Source of the DNA: Cellvibrionales bacterium UBA7375
Lineage (GTDB): Bacteria; Pseudomonadota; Gammaproteobacteria; Pseudomonadales; Porticoccaceae
Direction of reading: 5' to 3'
Assembly: GCA_949487135.1 (NCBI GenBank)
Contig: CATAJQ010000002.1
Location: 1-64,000 of the forward strand
DNA: 64,000 nt
How positions within the stretch are numbered: the stretch's first letter is position 1; each line of letters opens with the position of its first letter. Below, piece by piece: positions 41,926-52,033 of this stretch. The translations under genes and the position numbers were made by a program. The notes beneath the pieces were generated by a model that saw nothing but the letters and a program-made list of their open reading frames with translations, searched no databases and was not told the DNA's origin.

Positions 41926-42702
41926 ATGTTAATTGATTCTCACTGCCATCTTGATCGTTTAGATCTCTCTGAAAGAGAGGGTGGACTCGAAGGTGTTATT
42001 GCTGATGCTCAGGCGCGTGGTATCTCACAATTATTGACCGTTGCAGTTGATCTTGAGAGCTCTAAATCTTTAACTGAACTAACGGCGAAATATGATCATA
42101 TTTATTCCTCGGTAGGCGTTCATCCACTGCAGGATGAAGAATTGCCATTGCCCACTGTTGAGCAAATTACAGAGTTGGCTAAATTACCCAAGGTGATTGC
42201 TGTGGGTGAAACGGGTCTGGATAATTTTTACAGTGCGGATAGTTATGAATGGCAGCACGAGAGTTTTACGCGGCATTTAATCGCCTCAAAGGAGGTTGAA
42301 AAACCGTTAATTGTACATACGCGCGATGCGCGTGATGAGACAATTAAGTTGCTCAAACAGCATCAATCCAATGCTGCGGGTGTACTCCATTGCTTTACTG
42401 AGACCTGGGAGATGGCTAAGGCGGCTATGGAGTTTGGTTATTACATCTCCTTTTCCGGTATTGTTACATTTAAAAACGCTGGCGAATTGAGAGAGGTTGT
42501 TAAAAAAATTCCACTTGATAGGATACTGGTTGAAACTGACTCTCCGTGGTTGGCCCCAGTGCCATACCGCGGACAGCAAAATGAGCCAAAAAATGTGTAT
42601 GAAGTTGCACAGTGCGTCGCCGAGCTTAAAGGTATAAGCATCGAAGAGTTGGCAGAGGTTACCACGCATAACTTCTTTAATTTATTTAATATCAGCCAAT
42701 AA
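41926..42702 (+). CDS. TatD family metal-dependent hydrolase
   Basis: A 258-residue TIM-barrel nuclease-like hydrolase of the YcfH/TatD type. Metal ligands are in DSHCHLDRLD, GETGLDNF, PLIVHTRDA and the final ETDSPWLAP. It follows holB, as ycfH does in E. coli. The exact substrate is not shown by sequence; DNase activity is known for relatives. Confidence 0.92.
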   Translation: MLIDSHCHLDRLDLSEREGGLEGVIADAQARGISQLLTVAVDLESSKSLTELTAKYDHIYSSVGVHPLQDEELPLPTVEQITELAKLPKVIAVGETGLDNFYSADSYEWQHESFTRHLIASKEVEKPLIVHTRDARDETIKLLKQHQSNAAGVLHCFTETWEMAKAAMEFGYYISFSGIVTFKNAGELREVVKKIPLDRILVETDSPWLAPVPYRGQQNEPKNVYEVAQCVAELKGISIEELAEVTTHNFFNLFNISQ

Positions 42703-42714
42703 CGGTGTTTTAAT

Positions 42715-43368
42715 ATGACCGATAAGCCCCAAGCGCAGTCACAATTTATTATAAGGACTTTTCCTGTTGGTCCCTTGCAGTGCAATTGCTCTGTGATTGG
42801 CGATTCTTTGTCCGGCAAAGCCTTGGTGATTGATCCCGGTGGTGATGCAGATCAGATATTGGCTTTAGTTAAAGAGCTTAATTTAACCGTGGTTGCTATT
42901 ATTCATACTCATGCGCATCTGGACCATATACTAGCGGCGGGGGAAATTAAAAAAGCTACTGGAGCGCCAATATTACTTCACGAGTCAGATCAATTCTTAT
43001 GGGATATTGTGGAACAGCAATGTGCTATGTTTGGTGTCCCTAAAGTTTCTTTGCCCGACCCTGATCATTATTTATACGATGATCATGCCTTGGACTGCTG
43101 TGGTGGTGTGGCTATCCATACGCCAGGGCATACGCCGGGTTCTGTAAGCTTTTGGTTTGAGCAATACAAAACATTAATAGCGGGTGATACACTGTTTTTA
43201 GGAAGCATTGGGCGAACAGATTTGCCAGGTGGTAATTTTGATCAGATAGTGACATCTATAAAAGAACGAATCTACAGTCTCGATGATGAGGCAATAGTCG
43301 TCACTGGGCATGGACCCAACACAACAATTGGCAGTGAGAAAGCCGCAAATGGCTTTGTGCGAGCCTAA
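42715..43368 (+). CDS. MBL-fold metallo-hydrolase (glyoxalase II-like, YcbL type)
   Basis: A 217-residue metallo-beta-lactamase fold hydrolase. The metal site HTHAHLDH, the second-site HTPGHTPGS, the bridging aspartate in AGDTLFLGSIGRTD and the terminal GHGP are all present. It lacks the C-terminal glutathione-binding domain of classical glyoxalase II. It lies 12 bases after tatD, likely in the same transcript. Confidence 0.9.
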   Translation: MTDKPQAQSQFIIRTFPVGPLQCNCSVIGDSLSGKALVIDPGGDADQILALVKELNLTVVAIIHTHAHLDHILAAGEIKKATGAPILLHESDQFLWDIVEQQCAMFGVPKVSLPDPDHYLYDDHALDCCGGVAIHTPGHTPGSVSFWFEQYKTLIAGDTLFLGSIGRTDLPGGNFDQIVTSIKERIYSLDDEAIVVTGHGPNTTIGSEKAANGFVRA

Positions 43369-43377
43369 GGATTTATT

Positions 43378-43998
43378 ATGAAGCAACAAATTGCAACTAT
43401 GCTTGAGCTACAGGACAGCATGAATTCAAAAGTGAGAGAAGATTGGCGCGAGCAGAACTTTGAGTGGTATCGAGCTATCTGGATTGAATGCGCGGAATTA
43501 CTTGATCATCACGGCTGGAAATGGTGGAAAAAACAACAGCCAGATGTCAATCAAATTGCCCTTGAACTTGTTGATATATGGCACTTTGGTCTAAGTCTTT
43601 TGTTGCTCAAGGATCAATCGCATGAGGTTATTTCTGAATCCGTTGTCAAAGCCTTTGACCATGTTGAAGCGTCAGGTGATTTTGCCATCAACCTTGAAGA
43701 ATTTACCAAGAATACCCTTGTAACCAAAGATTTTGATATCTATGGTTTTGTGGGTCTGGTCAAAGGCATTGGTATGCAATTTGATCAGTTGTACATTGCC
43801 TATGTGGGCAAGAACGTGCTTAACTTTTTCCGTCAGGATCATGGTTATCAAGACGGCAGTTACCACAAGCAGTGGGGCGGTAAGGAAGACAATGAACACC
43901 TAGTTGAAATTGTGGGAAAATTAGATACAAACTTACCTACATTTAAAGATGACTTGTATTCTGAGATGAAAGCTGTTTATCAGCAGCTCTGTGCTTAA
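43378..43998 (+). CDS. Dimeric (all-alpha) dUTP diphosphatase
   Basis: A 206-residue member of the dimeric dUTPase family related to MazG, unlike the trimeric Dut of E. coli. The metal-binding helices show E-x-x-E pattern in WIECAELLDHHGWKWWKK and ELVDIWHFGLS. NFFRQDHGYQDGSY is the conserved C-terminal motif. It converts dUTP to dUMP and keeps uracil out of DNA. It lies 9 bases after the MBL hydrolase gene. Confidence 0.9.
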   Translation: MKQQIATMLELQDSMNSKVREDWREQNFEWYRAIWIECAELLDHHGWKWWKKQQPDVNQIALELVDIWHFGLSLLLLKDQSHEVISESVVKAFDHVEASGDFAINLEEFTKNTLVTKDFDIYGFVGLVKGIGMQFDQLYIAYVGKNVLNFFRQDHGYQDGSYHKQWGGKEDNEHLVEIVGKLDTNLPTFKDDLYSEMKAVYQQLCA

Positions 43999-44123
43999 TT
44001 TTTTAATTAGTTAGCTATTGTCCAATCAAAAGCTGGGTTTTATGGTGCTTTTTTTAAATCAGCACTATAATATTCAGCGTTTAATAGCCTCGTTTAAGAT
44101 TAATATTTTTTTGGAGATATACT

Positions 44124-45104
44124 TTGAATTCACCCGTTCGCGTTACCGTTACCGGTGCTGCAGGGCAGATTAGTTATTCGCTATTATTTCGTATTGCTGC
44201 AGGCGAAATGTTAGGTCCTAATCAACCTGTTATTTTACAAATGCTAGAAATTACCCCAGCCCTAGATGCCCTTAAAGGTGTTGCTATGGAGCTAGAAGAC
44301 TGTGCCTTTCCATTAGTTGAAGGTATCGTATGTACTGATCAAGCTGATATAGCATTTAAAGATACTGATTATGCTTTACTTGTGGGTGCACGTCCTCGCG
44401 GGCCCGGTATGGAACGCAAGGATCTGTTAGAAGCCAATGCGGCCATTTTCTCAGCACAGGGTAAAGCCATCAATGATAATGCCAGTCGTGACATTAAGGT
44501 ACTAGTGGTGGGTAACCCTGCCAATACCAATGCGCTAATTACTCAGCGCAATGCCCCTGATATAGATGCGCGCCAATTTACCGCCATGACAAGACTCGAC
44601 CACAACCGTGCTATGAGTCAAATTGCGGATAAAGCCGGCAAGACCATCAATGATGTTAAGAATATGACGATTTGGGGTAATCACTCGGCTACTCAGTACC
44701 CAGATTTACATCATGCCAAAGTTGACGGCCAGTTAGCTATCGATATGGTTGATCAAAGTTGGTACGAGGATGAATTTATTCCTACAGTACAACAGCGCGG
44801 TGCTGCTATTATTAAAGCACGAGGTGCATCAAGTGCTGCATCAGCAGCTAACGCTGCGATTGCCCATATGCGTACATGGGTTCAGGGCACTGAAGCGGAC
44901 GATTGGGTCAGCATGGGCGTATATAGTGATGGCAGCTATGGTATTACTGAAGGACTTATCTACTCCTTCCCCTGTACCTGTGAAGCAGGTGATTGGAAAA
45001 TTGTCCAAGGTTTAGAGATTAATGAATTCTCTCGCGGCAAAATGTCAGCTACCGAACAAGAGCTTACAGAAGAGAAAGAGGGTGTTGCTCATCTTCTTCC
45101 GTAA
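44124..45104 (+). CDS. mdh: Malate dehydrogenase
   Basis: NAD-dependent TCA-cycle enzyme of 326 residues. The Rossmann motif [17 protein letters not shown], the substrate loop [25 protein letters not shown] and the catalytic histidine in [12 protein letters not shown] place it in the cytosolic-type (group 2) MDH rather than the E. coli type. The start is a TTG at 44124 with GGAG 7 bases upstream; no better ATG exists in this frame before conserved sequence. Confidence 0.95.
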   Translation: MNSPVRVTVTGAAGQISYSLLFRIAAGEMLGPNQPVILQMLEITPALDALKGVAMELEDCAFPLVEGIVCTDQADIAFKDTDYALLVGARPRGPGMERKDLLEANAAIFSAQGKAINDNASRDIKVLVVGNPANTNALITQRNAPDIDARQFTAMTRLDHNRAMSQIADKAGKTINDVKNMTIWGNHSATQYPDLHHAKVDGQLAIDMVDQSWYEDEFIPTVQQRGAAIIKARGASSAASAANAAIAHMRTWVQGTEADDWVSMGVYSDGSYGITEGLIYSFPCTCEAGDWKIVQGLEINEFSRGKMSATEQELTEEKEGVAHLLP

Positions 45105-45146
45105 GTGCTGTTATTAATTTAGATTTTTTAAAGCAGAGGTAATTAA

Positions 45147-45626
45147 GTGGGATTTGCAAAAGTTGGAACCGTAGCTCCGTCATTCACTCTTTTAGACCAA
45201 AGAGGTAGCCGTGTTTCTTTGGCTGATTACGTTGGTGATAAGAATGTAGTTGTCTACTTTTATCCAAAAGCAATGACCCCGGGATGTACCGTTCAAGCCT
45301 GTGGTATTCGTGATACCTATGCTGAATTTGAAGCACTGGATACAGTGGTACTAGCGGTTAGCCCAGATTCTGTCGATCGTTTAGTAAAGTTTGAAGACAA
45401 GCAGGAGCTTAATTTTAAACTGCTATCAGATGAGGATCATGCGGTGACAGAATCCTTTGGTGCTTGGGGCCTAAAGAAGTTTATGGGTCGCGAGTATATG
45501 GGTGTTATACGCTCTACCTTTGTTATTGATAAACAGAGCAATATTGTTATGGTGATGGAAAAAGTTAAAACAAAAACTCACCATGATGACCTATTGGATT
45601 GGATAAAAAACAATCTTAATTCTTAA
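45147..45626 (+). CDS. Thioredoxin-dependent peroxiredoxin (Bcp/PrxQ type)
   Basis: A 159-residue atypical peroxiredoxin that reduces hydrogen peroxide and organic hydroperoxides. TPGCTVQACGIRD holds the peroxidatic cysteine and, five residues on, the resolving cysteine, as in the PrxQ class. YFYPKAMTPGCT is the family motif. It has a GTG start with AGAGG upstream. Confidence 0.92.
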   Translation: MGFAKVGTVAPSFTLLDQRGSRVSLADYVGDKNVVVYFYPKAMTPGCTVQACGIRDTYAEFEALDTVVLAVSPDSVDRLVKFEDKQELNFKLLSDEDHAVTESFGAWGLKKFMGREYMGVIRSTFVIDKQSNIVMVMEKVKTKTHHDDLLDWIKNNLNS

Positions 45627-45654
45627 TATTTAATTTTTTTAAAGGATGTTTATT

Positions 45655-45981
45655 ATGTTATTCGCTTCAAATGCTTATGCAGATGCTGCTGCCCAAGCCG
45701 AGCCGAACCCACTTTTTACTTTTATTATGTTTGGTGGTCTTTTTATCTTTATGTACTTCATAATGATAAGACCGCAACAAAAGCGCCAGAAAGAGCACAA
45801 CAACCTAATTGCCTCAATATCAAAGGGTGATGAGGTTGTTTTAACTAGTGGCATGCTAGGAAAAGTTACAAAACTAGAATCAGAATATATGATTCTTGAA
45901 GTAGGTAGTGGTCAAGAGCTTAAGTTTCAAAAGGTCGCTGTTCACGCAGTTTTGCCTAAAGGAACTATTAAAGCAATCTAA
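45655..45981 (+). CDS. yajC: Preprotein translocase subunit YajC
   Basis: A 108-residue inner-membrane protein with one helix (about 20-38), FTFIMFGGLFIFMYFIMIRP, followed by QQKRQKEHNN, the YajC signature. The ATG at 45655 has AAAGGA 8 bases upstream; ATG at 45646 overlaps that site. In most bacteria yajC is followed by secD and secF. Here a terminator and an unrelated symporter follow, so the sec genes must lie elsewhere or are missing from this locus. Confidence 0.93.
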   Translation: MLFASNAYADAAAQAEPNPLFTFIMFGGLFIFMYFIMIRPQQKRQKEHNNLIASISKGDEVVLTSGMLGKVTKLESEYMILEVGSGQELKFQKVAVHAVLPKGTIKAI

Positions 45982-46038
45982 TATCTACTGTTAGCGCTAT
46001 AAAGTAACCGGTCTATTTTTAGGCTGGTCTCCTCGTAA

Positions 46039-46075
46039 AATGCTCATATCAGTTTTCGATATGGGCATTTTTTTT
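46039..46075 (+). terminator. Rho-independent terminator after yajC
   Basis: AATGCTCATATC pairs with GATATGGGCATT (one G-T pair) around a 7-base loop, followed by eight T. It separates yajC from the symporter gene. Confidence 0.92.
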
Positions 46076-46218
46076 ATATACCCTTTAAAATATTTCTCAG
46101 ACGATTTTGACAGTAAAAAAATACTCGATTTCATTAGGTTAGTGGCATAGTATTTAATCATTCATTGCGCGTTTTTTGTTCTAAAGCCAAAAATAACAGT
46201 ACATAGGAAATATTAATT

Positions 46219-47574
46219 ATGTTTGAGCGTGTCATTGATTCGGTAAATAGTGTTGTATGGGGGCCAGTAATGTTAATTTTGTTACTGGGTACAGGTGTAT
46301 TTCTAACCATTGGCTTGCGCGGTATGACTATTACCCGTATTCCCTATGCCTTTGGGCAGCTATTGAAAGGGCGCAAAGGTTCTGGTGAGGGTGAGATTAG
46401 CCCATTTAATGCATTGATGACAGCGCTTTCATCTACCGTTGGTACTGGTAATATTGCTGGTGTAGCCACGGCTATAGGTATAGGTGGTCCCGGTGCGCTA
46501 TTTTGGATGTGGTGCACCGCCCTGGTGGGAATGGCGACTAAATATGCCGAGGCTGTTCTTGCCGTTAATTATCGTGAGACCGATGCTGCCGGTAAAAAAG
46601 TCGGTGGTCCTATGTACTATATAAAAAATGGCTTAAGTAAGCGTTGGCGCCCCCTAGCTTTTTTGTTTGCACTGTTTGGCAGTCTTGCCGGTTTCGGTTT
46701 GGCCAATACCGTACAATCAAATACTGTATCCCAAGTATTGCTCAATAATTTTGATGTTCCCACATTAGTGAGTGGTTTGGTTATGGCGATAATGGTGGCA
46801 TTGGTATTACTCGGAGGCATTGTTCGTATCGCCAAAGTAGCTGGTAAGTTAGTGCCGCTGATGACCATTATATATCTGGTTGCTACCTTTGTTATTCTAA
46901 TAATGCATCTGTCTGAAATTCCAGCGGCACTAGTGCTTATTGTTGATAGCGCCTTTAATGGTACTGCGGCAACCGGTGGTTTTGCTGGGGCTACAGTAAT
47001 GCTTGCACTAAGAATGGGTGTATCTAGAGGTATTTTTTCCAATGAATCTGGTTTGGGTTCAGCGCCGATTGCTCACGCGGCAGCAGAAACAAATAGCCCC
47101 GTCAGGCAGGGCACTATTGCTATGTTGGGAACCTTTATTGATACACTAATTATTTGCACCATGACAGGGTTGGTGTTGATTGTCTCTGGCGTTTGGAATT
47201 CTGATCTTCAGGGTGCTGCTATGACACTGATGGTGTTTGATTCAACATTGCCATTTGGTGGCAATATATTATCTCTATGTATAGCTTTGTTTGCGTTTAC
47301 TACGATGCTGGGTTGGAGTTATTACGGCGAGCGTTGTGCGCAGTTTTTGTTAGGACCAAAGGTGGTTATGCCGTTTAGAATATTATGGGTTATAGGCGTT
47401 TTTATAGGCACTCAGATGAGTCTTGGTTTGGTGTGGAAAATGTCCGATGCCCTTAATGGTATGATGGCAATACCCAATCTATTGGCACTATTGTTGCTAT
47501 CACCGGTTGTATTCAAGCTAACAAAACAGTATTTTCAGCAACAAGATAATCAACCAGAAGAGAAAGCTAATTAA
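46219..47574 (+). CDS. Sodium:alanine symporter family protein (AGCS)
   Basis: A 451-residue inner-membrane carrier with about eleven helices. The signature GEISPFNALMTALSSTVGTGNIAGVATAI is typical of the AgcS/AlsT family, as are GGPMYYIKNGL and GIFSNESGLGSAPIAHAAA. It imports alanine or glycine with sodium. It is followed 3 bases later by a nucleotidase gene, probably on the same transcript. Confidence 0.94.
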   Translation: MFERVIDSVNSVVWGPVMLILLLGTGVFLTIGLRGMTITRIPYAFGQLLKGRKGSGEGEISPFNALMTALSSTVGTGNIAGVATAIGIGGPGALFWMWCTALVGMATKYAEAVLAVNYRETDAAGKKVGGPMYYIKNGLSKRWRPLAFLFALFGSLAGFGLANTVQSNTVSQVLLNNFDVPTLVSGLVMAIMVALVLLGGIVRIAKVAGKLVPLMTIIYLVATFVILIMHLSEIPAALVLIVDSAFNGTAATGGFAGATVMLALRMGVSRGIFSNESGLGSAPIAHAAAETNSPVRQGTIAMLGTFIDTLIICTMTGLVLIVSGVWNSDLQGAAMTLMVFDSTLPFGGNILSLCIALFAFTTMLGWSYYGERCAQFLLGPKVVMPFRILWVIGVFIGTQMSLGLVWKMSDALNGMMAIPNLLALLLLSPVVFKLTKQYFQQQDNQPEEKAN

Positions 47575-47577
47575 TTT

Positions 47578-48498
47578 ATGCCAAAGACCTCGTCACCCAA
47601 GTTAGTTATCGCTATTTCTTCGACTGCGTTATTTGATATGCGCGATAGCCATGATATCTATGAAAAGCAGGGCGTTGCCGCTTTTGCCGAATACCAGCGC
47701 CAACATGAAGACGATATTCTTGAGCCGGGCGAGGCTTTTCCTTTAGCGTCTAAATTATTGCGTATCAATGAAAAGCTTGGTGGCGAGCCCAAGGTCGAGA
47801 TTATTCTTCTTTCAAGAAACTCAGCAGATACCGGCTTGCGTGTGTTTAACTCGATTGAGCACCATGGGTTAAAAATCACCAGAGCGGCTTTTTCTGGTGG
47901 TGATAGTCCTTATAGGTATGTATCTGCTTTTGCCTGCCATCTATTCCTTTCAACTAACGCGGGTGACGTTAGAAATGCCTTGGATAATGGTATGGCGGCA
48001 GCGACATTATTACCCTCGCAAGGAGTAACCAAAGCTTCTGACGAATTGCGCTTCGCATTCGATGGTGATGCCGTTTTGTTCAGTGATGCCTCTGAGCGTA
48101 TCTTTAAAGAGCAGGGCCTCGATGCCTTCACAGAAAATGAAAAGAACTCAGCTCATAAGCCGATGGATGCAGGCCCCTTTAAGAGCTTCCTAGAGGCATT
48201 GCAGGGTCTTCAGGCAGAGTTCCCCAGTGGTGAATGCCCGATTCGCACTGCACTTGTGACTGCTAGAGCCGCGCCTACTCACGAGCGTGTGGTAAGAACA
48301 CTGCGAGACTGGAATGTACGAATCGATGAAAGTTTATTTTTGGGCGGGCTTAGCAAGGGTGACTTCTTAAAATCCTTCGGCGCCGATGTGTTTTTTGATG
48401 ATCAGCAAGTACACTGCACATCAGCCAGTGAGTATGTGGCTACTGGGCATGTGCCACACGGTGTTGCCAACGAAAAATCAGACCCGACTAAACAGTAA
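47578..48498 (+). CDS. Cytosolic 5'-nucleotidase
   Basis: A 306-residue member of the bacterial/eukaryotic 5'-nucleotidase family with a HAD-like fold. It starts with KLVIAISSTALFDM, then LLSRNSADTGLRVFNSIEHHGL, FSGGDSPYRYVSAF and AFDGDAVLFSDASE. FLGGLSKGDFLKSFGADVFFDDQ is the last conserved block. It removes phosphate from nucleoside monophosphates. It adjoins the symporter gene upstream and converges on the TauE-like gene. Confidence 0.9.
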   Translation: MPKTSSPKLVIAISSTALFDMRDSHDIYEKQGVAAFAEYQRQHEDDILEPGEAFPLASKLLRINEKLGGEPKVEIILLSRNSADTGLRVFNSIEHHGLKITRAAFSGGDSPYRYVSAFACHLFLSTNAGDVRNALDNGMAAATLLPSQGVTKASDELRFAFDGDAVLFSDASERIFKEQGLDAFTENEKNSAHKPMDAGPFKSFLEALQGLQAEFPSGECPIRTALVTARAAPTHERVVRTLRDWNVRIDESLFLGGLSKGDFLKSFGADVFFDDQQVHCTSASEYVATGHVPHGVANEKSDPTKQ

Positions 48499-48500
48499 AC

Positions 48501-49277
48501 CTAGCCGACAATAAACTTTGTTCCCAATCCCAGTAATATCAGAGCTATAAATGTTTGTAATAGATCACTGGGCATACGTTTGGCCAATTTGGTGCCAAAA
48601 TGTATAGCTGGAAGTGACCCTATTAATAGGCTCCCAAGCAACACCAAATCTACATTACCCAAGACAATAAAATGACCCAAGCCAGCTATTAAGGTTAATG
48701 GCACTGCGTGCGCAATATCGGTGCCAATAATTTTGATGGTTTTTAAATAGGGGTATAGCAACATTAAAATGGCAGCGCCAAAAGCACCGGCACCCACCGA
48801 AGAAAGTGTTACAAAGAAACCCAAAAATAAACCAGCTAATAAAACAATAATATCGGAATATTTTTTCGGTTTAGGATTGTCTTGAGCTTCTTCAGGGCTA
48901 AGCCTGCCGCGAAAAATAATAACCATAGAGGTTAAAACTAACATAATGCCGAGGCTAAATGTGAGTATTGATTCATAGCCAGATGAATCGGTAAATACCT
49001 TAGCTAAAAAATAGGTTGTGAGTAAGGACGCAGGGATGCTGCCGAGAGCAAGAAGCCCCATAATGCGCCATTCTATAGTCTTTTGGCGGGCGTGAGTAAC
49101 CATGCCGCCAGCTTTTGTAATAGCTGCATATAACAGATCTGTGCCAATCGCGACATGATAGGGGATGCCAAATAGGATTAAAAAAGGCGTCATTAAAGAG
49201 CCACCGCCAACACCGGTTAATCCAACTGCAAGACCTACAACTGCCCCAGCAAAAATAAAGTAGAGTAATTCCATCAT
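48501..49277 (-). CDS. TauE/SafE family sulfite exporter-like permease
   Basis: A 258-residue inner-membrane protein with about eight helices. GLAVGLTGVGGGSLMTPFLILFG at the N-terminus and GFFVTLSSVGAGAFGAAIL in the middle are the repeated TauE signature. It is divergent from cysB, and cysH lies nearby, which supports transport of sulfite or another sulfur compound. That assignment is inference from context. Confidence 0.9.
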   Translation of the reverse strand: MMELLYFIFAGAVVGLAVGLTGVGGGSLMTPFLILFGIPYHVAIGTDLLYAAITKAGGMVTHARQKTIEWRIMGLLALGSIPASLLTTYFLAKVFTDSSGYESILTFSLGIMLVLTSMVIIFRGRLSPEEAQDNPKPKKYSDIIVLLAGLFLGFFVTLSSVGAGAFGAAILMLLYPYLKTIKIIGTDIAHAVPLTLIAGLGHFIVLGNVDLVLLGSLLIGSLPAIHFGTKLAKRMPSDLLQTFIALILLGLGTKFIVG

Positions 49278-49374
49278 AAAAAAATATATATCCTCACAAT
49301 TGCCGCTACTTTAACAATTGGCTACTATTCAAAGAAAGAATAAAATTATATAGTTTTATAGCTTAAACGAATAA

Positions 49375-50382
<1,008 letters not shown>

Positions 50383-50397
50383 TGATCAAATGTGACT

Positions 50398-50428
50398 AAA
50401 AAGATCTAGCGGCCATGGCCGCTAGATC
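50398..50428 (-). terminator. Terminator of cysH formed by a 26-bp perfect palindrome
   Basis: A perfect 26-base palindrome occupies 50403-50428 (half-site GATCTAGCGGCCA). Read on the minus strand it folds into a GC-rich hairpin followed by TTTTT, just after the cysH stop. On the plus strand no T-run follows, so it is weaker for cysB, which ends at 50385. Confidence 0.8.
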
Positions 50429-50439
50429 ACAGCGATCAA

Positions 50440-51189
50440 TTAACTGTCTGATTGAATATTTACGGCGTGTAAACCACATTCTTTCTTAGTGGCTTCTTCC
50501 CACCACCAACGGCCTTCGCGCTCGTGTTGACCGGGCCCTGTAGGACGGGTACAGGGCTCACAGCCAATGCTGACAAAGCCGCTATCATGCAGTTCGTTGT
50601 ATGGTACTTCGAAAGCGCGTATATAGTCCCATACCTGTTGTGATGACCAATTAGATAGAGGATTAAACTTGGTTAAAACACTGCCTTCTTTTGCAAAGAA
50701 TTTATCATCCTGAATAACCGGTACATTAGTTCTAGTCCCCGGGCTTTGATCTTTACGCTGGCCAGTCACCCATGCGTCAAGGGTCAATAGGTGGCGACGT
50801 AGTGGTGATATCTTTCTAATGCCACAGCATTCTTTGTGATCATCTTTATAAAAGCTAAACAGACCTTTTTCTTTGACTAGGGCTTCGACCTTGTCGTTCT
50901 CAGGCATAATAATATCTATATCAATATTATAGTGATTGCACACACGATCGATAAATCTATAGGTCTCTGCATGCAATCTACCAGTATCTAGGGAGAATAC
51001 TTTGATGTCTGAGCGAATTTTATGCGCCATATCGATTAATACAACATCTTCAGCACCACTAAAAGATACCGCAATATTATTGTGGTTTTCTAATGCATAA
51101 CGTAGTATTTGTTGCGGTGCTTTGGTGGCTAGTTCGCTTTCTATATCTGTAATATTAATTGAATCATTCATAGTTATTGTGGGCTTCAT
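50440..51189 (-). CDS. cysH: Assimilatory adenylyl-sulfate (APS/PAPS) reductase CysH
   Basis: Reduces activated sulfate to sulfite. The PP-loop [13 protein letters not shown] is near residue 40. [14 protein letters not shown] and [13 protein letters not shown] provide the CC and C-x-x-C pairs that bind a [4Fe-4S] cluster, and the terminal KKECGLH carries the catalytic cysteine. The cluster ligands point to the APS-reducing branch found in pseudomonads rather than E. coli PAPS reductase. Length is 249 from the ATG at 51189; an ATG six codons on is possible. Confidence 0.93.
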   Translation of the reverse strand: MKPTITMNDSINITDIESELATKAPQQILRYALENHNNIAVSFSGAEDVVLIDMAHKIRSDIKVFSLDTGRLHAETYRFIDRVCNHYNIDIDIIMPENDKVEALVKEKGLFSFYKDDHKECCGIRKISPLRRHLLTLDAWVTGQRKDQSPGTRTNVPVIQDDKFFAKEGSVLTKFNPLSNWSSQQVWDYIRAFEVPYNELHDSGFVSIGCEPCTRPTGPGQHEREGRWWWEEATKKECGLHAVNIQSDS

Positions 51190-51206
51190 TTGGCGGAAAT
51201 TTTAAA

Positions 51207-51248
51207 TTCGGAGATTTCTTCCGAAAACTATTTTTGCTAATCGCAAAA
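51207..51248. promoter_or_regulatory. Two inverted repeats in the cysH upstream region
   Basis: TTCGGA/TCCGAA (51207-51225) and TTTTGC/GCAAAA (51232-51248) lie 18 to 59 bases upstream of the cysH start. Either could be a binding site for CysB, whose gene is adjacent, or a leader hairpin. CysB sites are poorly conserved, so the link is only positional. Confidence 0.35.
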
Positions 51249-51391
51249 TTATATCAAAAACCATGATCAATCGATAGAACATCTAAACGTTATATCTTAG
51301 GATCTCGATATAGATGAATGATTTGCAATGGTCTATTGCAGGTAAAAACTATTTTAAGTAGAGTATCTACTAATTTTTTTGAGGATTTGTT

Positions 51392-52009
51392 GTGGAAATT
51401 GCTTGTTTAGACCTTGAAGGTGTACTGGTTCCCGAAATTTGGATAGCGTTTGCCGAAAAAACCGGTATTGAAGAACTTAAGAAAACAACCAGAGATGAAC
51501 CAGATTACGACGTGCTAATGCAGTATCGTCTCGATCTTCTGCGTCAACATAAATTGGGTTTAAACGAAATCCAAGAAGTTATTGCTACCCTATCGCCATT
51601 AGAGGGTGCTGCTGATTTTGTCGATTGGTTGCGGGAGCGTTTCCAAGTGGTCATTTTATCTGATACTTTCTATGAATTTGCTAGTCCGTTAATGAAGCAA
51701 TTAGGCTATCCAACGCTTCTATGTCATAAGCTTGAAACTGATAATAGTGGCAACGTGGTTAACTACCGACTTCGTCAGGCCAACCCAAAGCGTCAGGCTA
51801 TTGTTGGCTTCAAAAGTATGTATTACAGAACCATTGCCGCCGGTGACTCCTACAATGATACTACTATGTTGGCAGAGGCAGATGCGGGAATTTTATTCCA
51901 TGCGCCTGACAATGTGATCAATGAGTTTCCGCAGTTTCCGGCTGTTCAAACTTTTGCTGATCTCAAGCAAGAGTTTATAAAAGCCAGTAACCGTAATCTC
52001 ATCTTATAA
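51392..52009 (+). CDS. thrH: Bifunctional phosphoserine/homoserine phosphotransferase ThrH
   Basis: A 205-residue HAD enzyme that acts on phosphoserine and can transfer phosphate to homoserine. EIACLDLEGVLVPEIWIAFAEKTGI is nearly identical to the Pseudomonas ThrH start (split here for reading: DLEGVLVPEIW is the key motif). SDTFYEFASPLMKQLG and AAGDSYNDTTML are motifs II and IV. The start is GTG at 51392 with GAGGA upstream. It is divergent from cysH and 24 bases ahead of the TetR gene. Confidence 0.94.
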   Translation: MEIACLDLEGVLVPEIWIAFAEKTGIEELKKTTRDEPDYDVLMQYRLDLLRQHKLGLNEIQEVIATLSPLEGAADFVDWLRERFQVVILSDTFYEFASPLMKQLGYPTLLCHKLETDNSGNVVNYRLRQANPKRQAIVGFKSMYYRTIAAGDSYNDTTMLAEADAGILFHAPDNVINEFPQFPAVQTFADLKQEFIKASNRNLIL

Positions 52010-52033
52010 CTATGTTTATCTCTATCTAATCTA

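Noticed and set aside
44025-44060. Possible terminator after the dUTPase gene
   Set aside because: AAAGC and GCTTT could pair before a T-run, but the stem is only about five pairs with a large loop, too weak to call.
45982-46218. Glycine riboswitch upstream of the sodium/alanine symporter
   Set aside because: Such riboswitches often precede this family, but only a terminator for yajC and plain AT-rich sequence are seen here.
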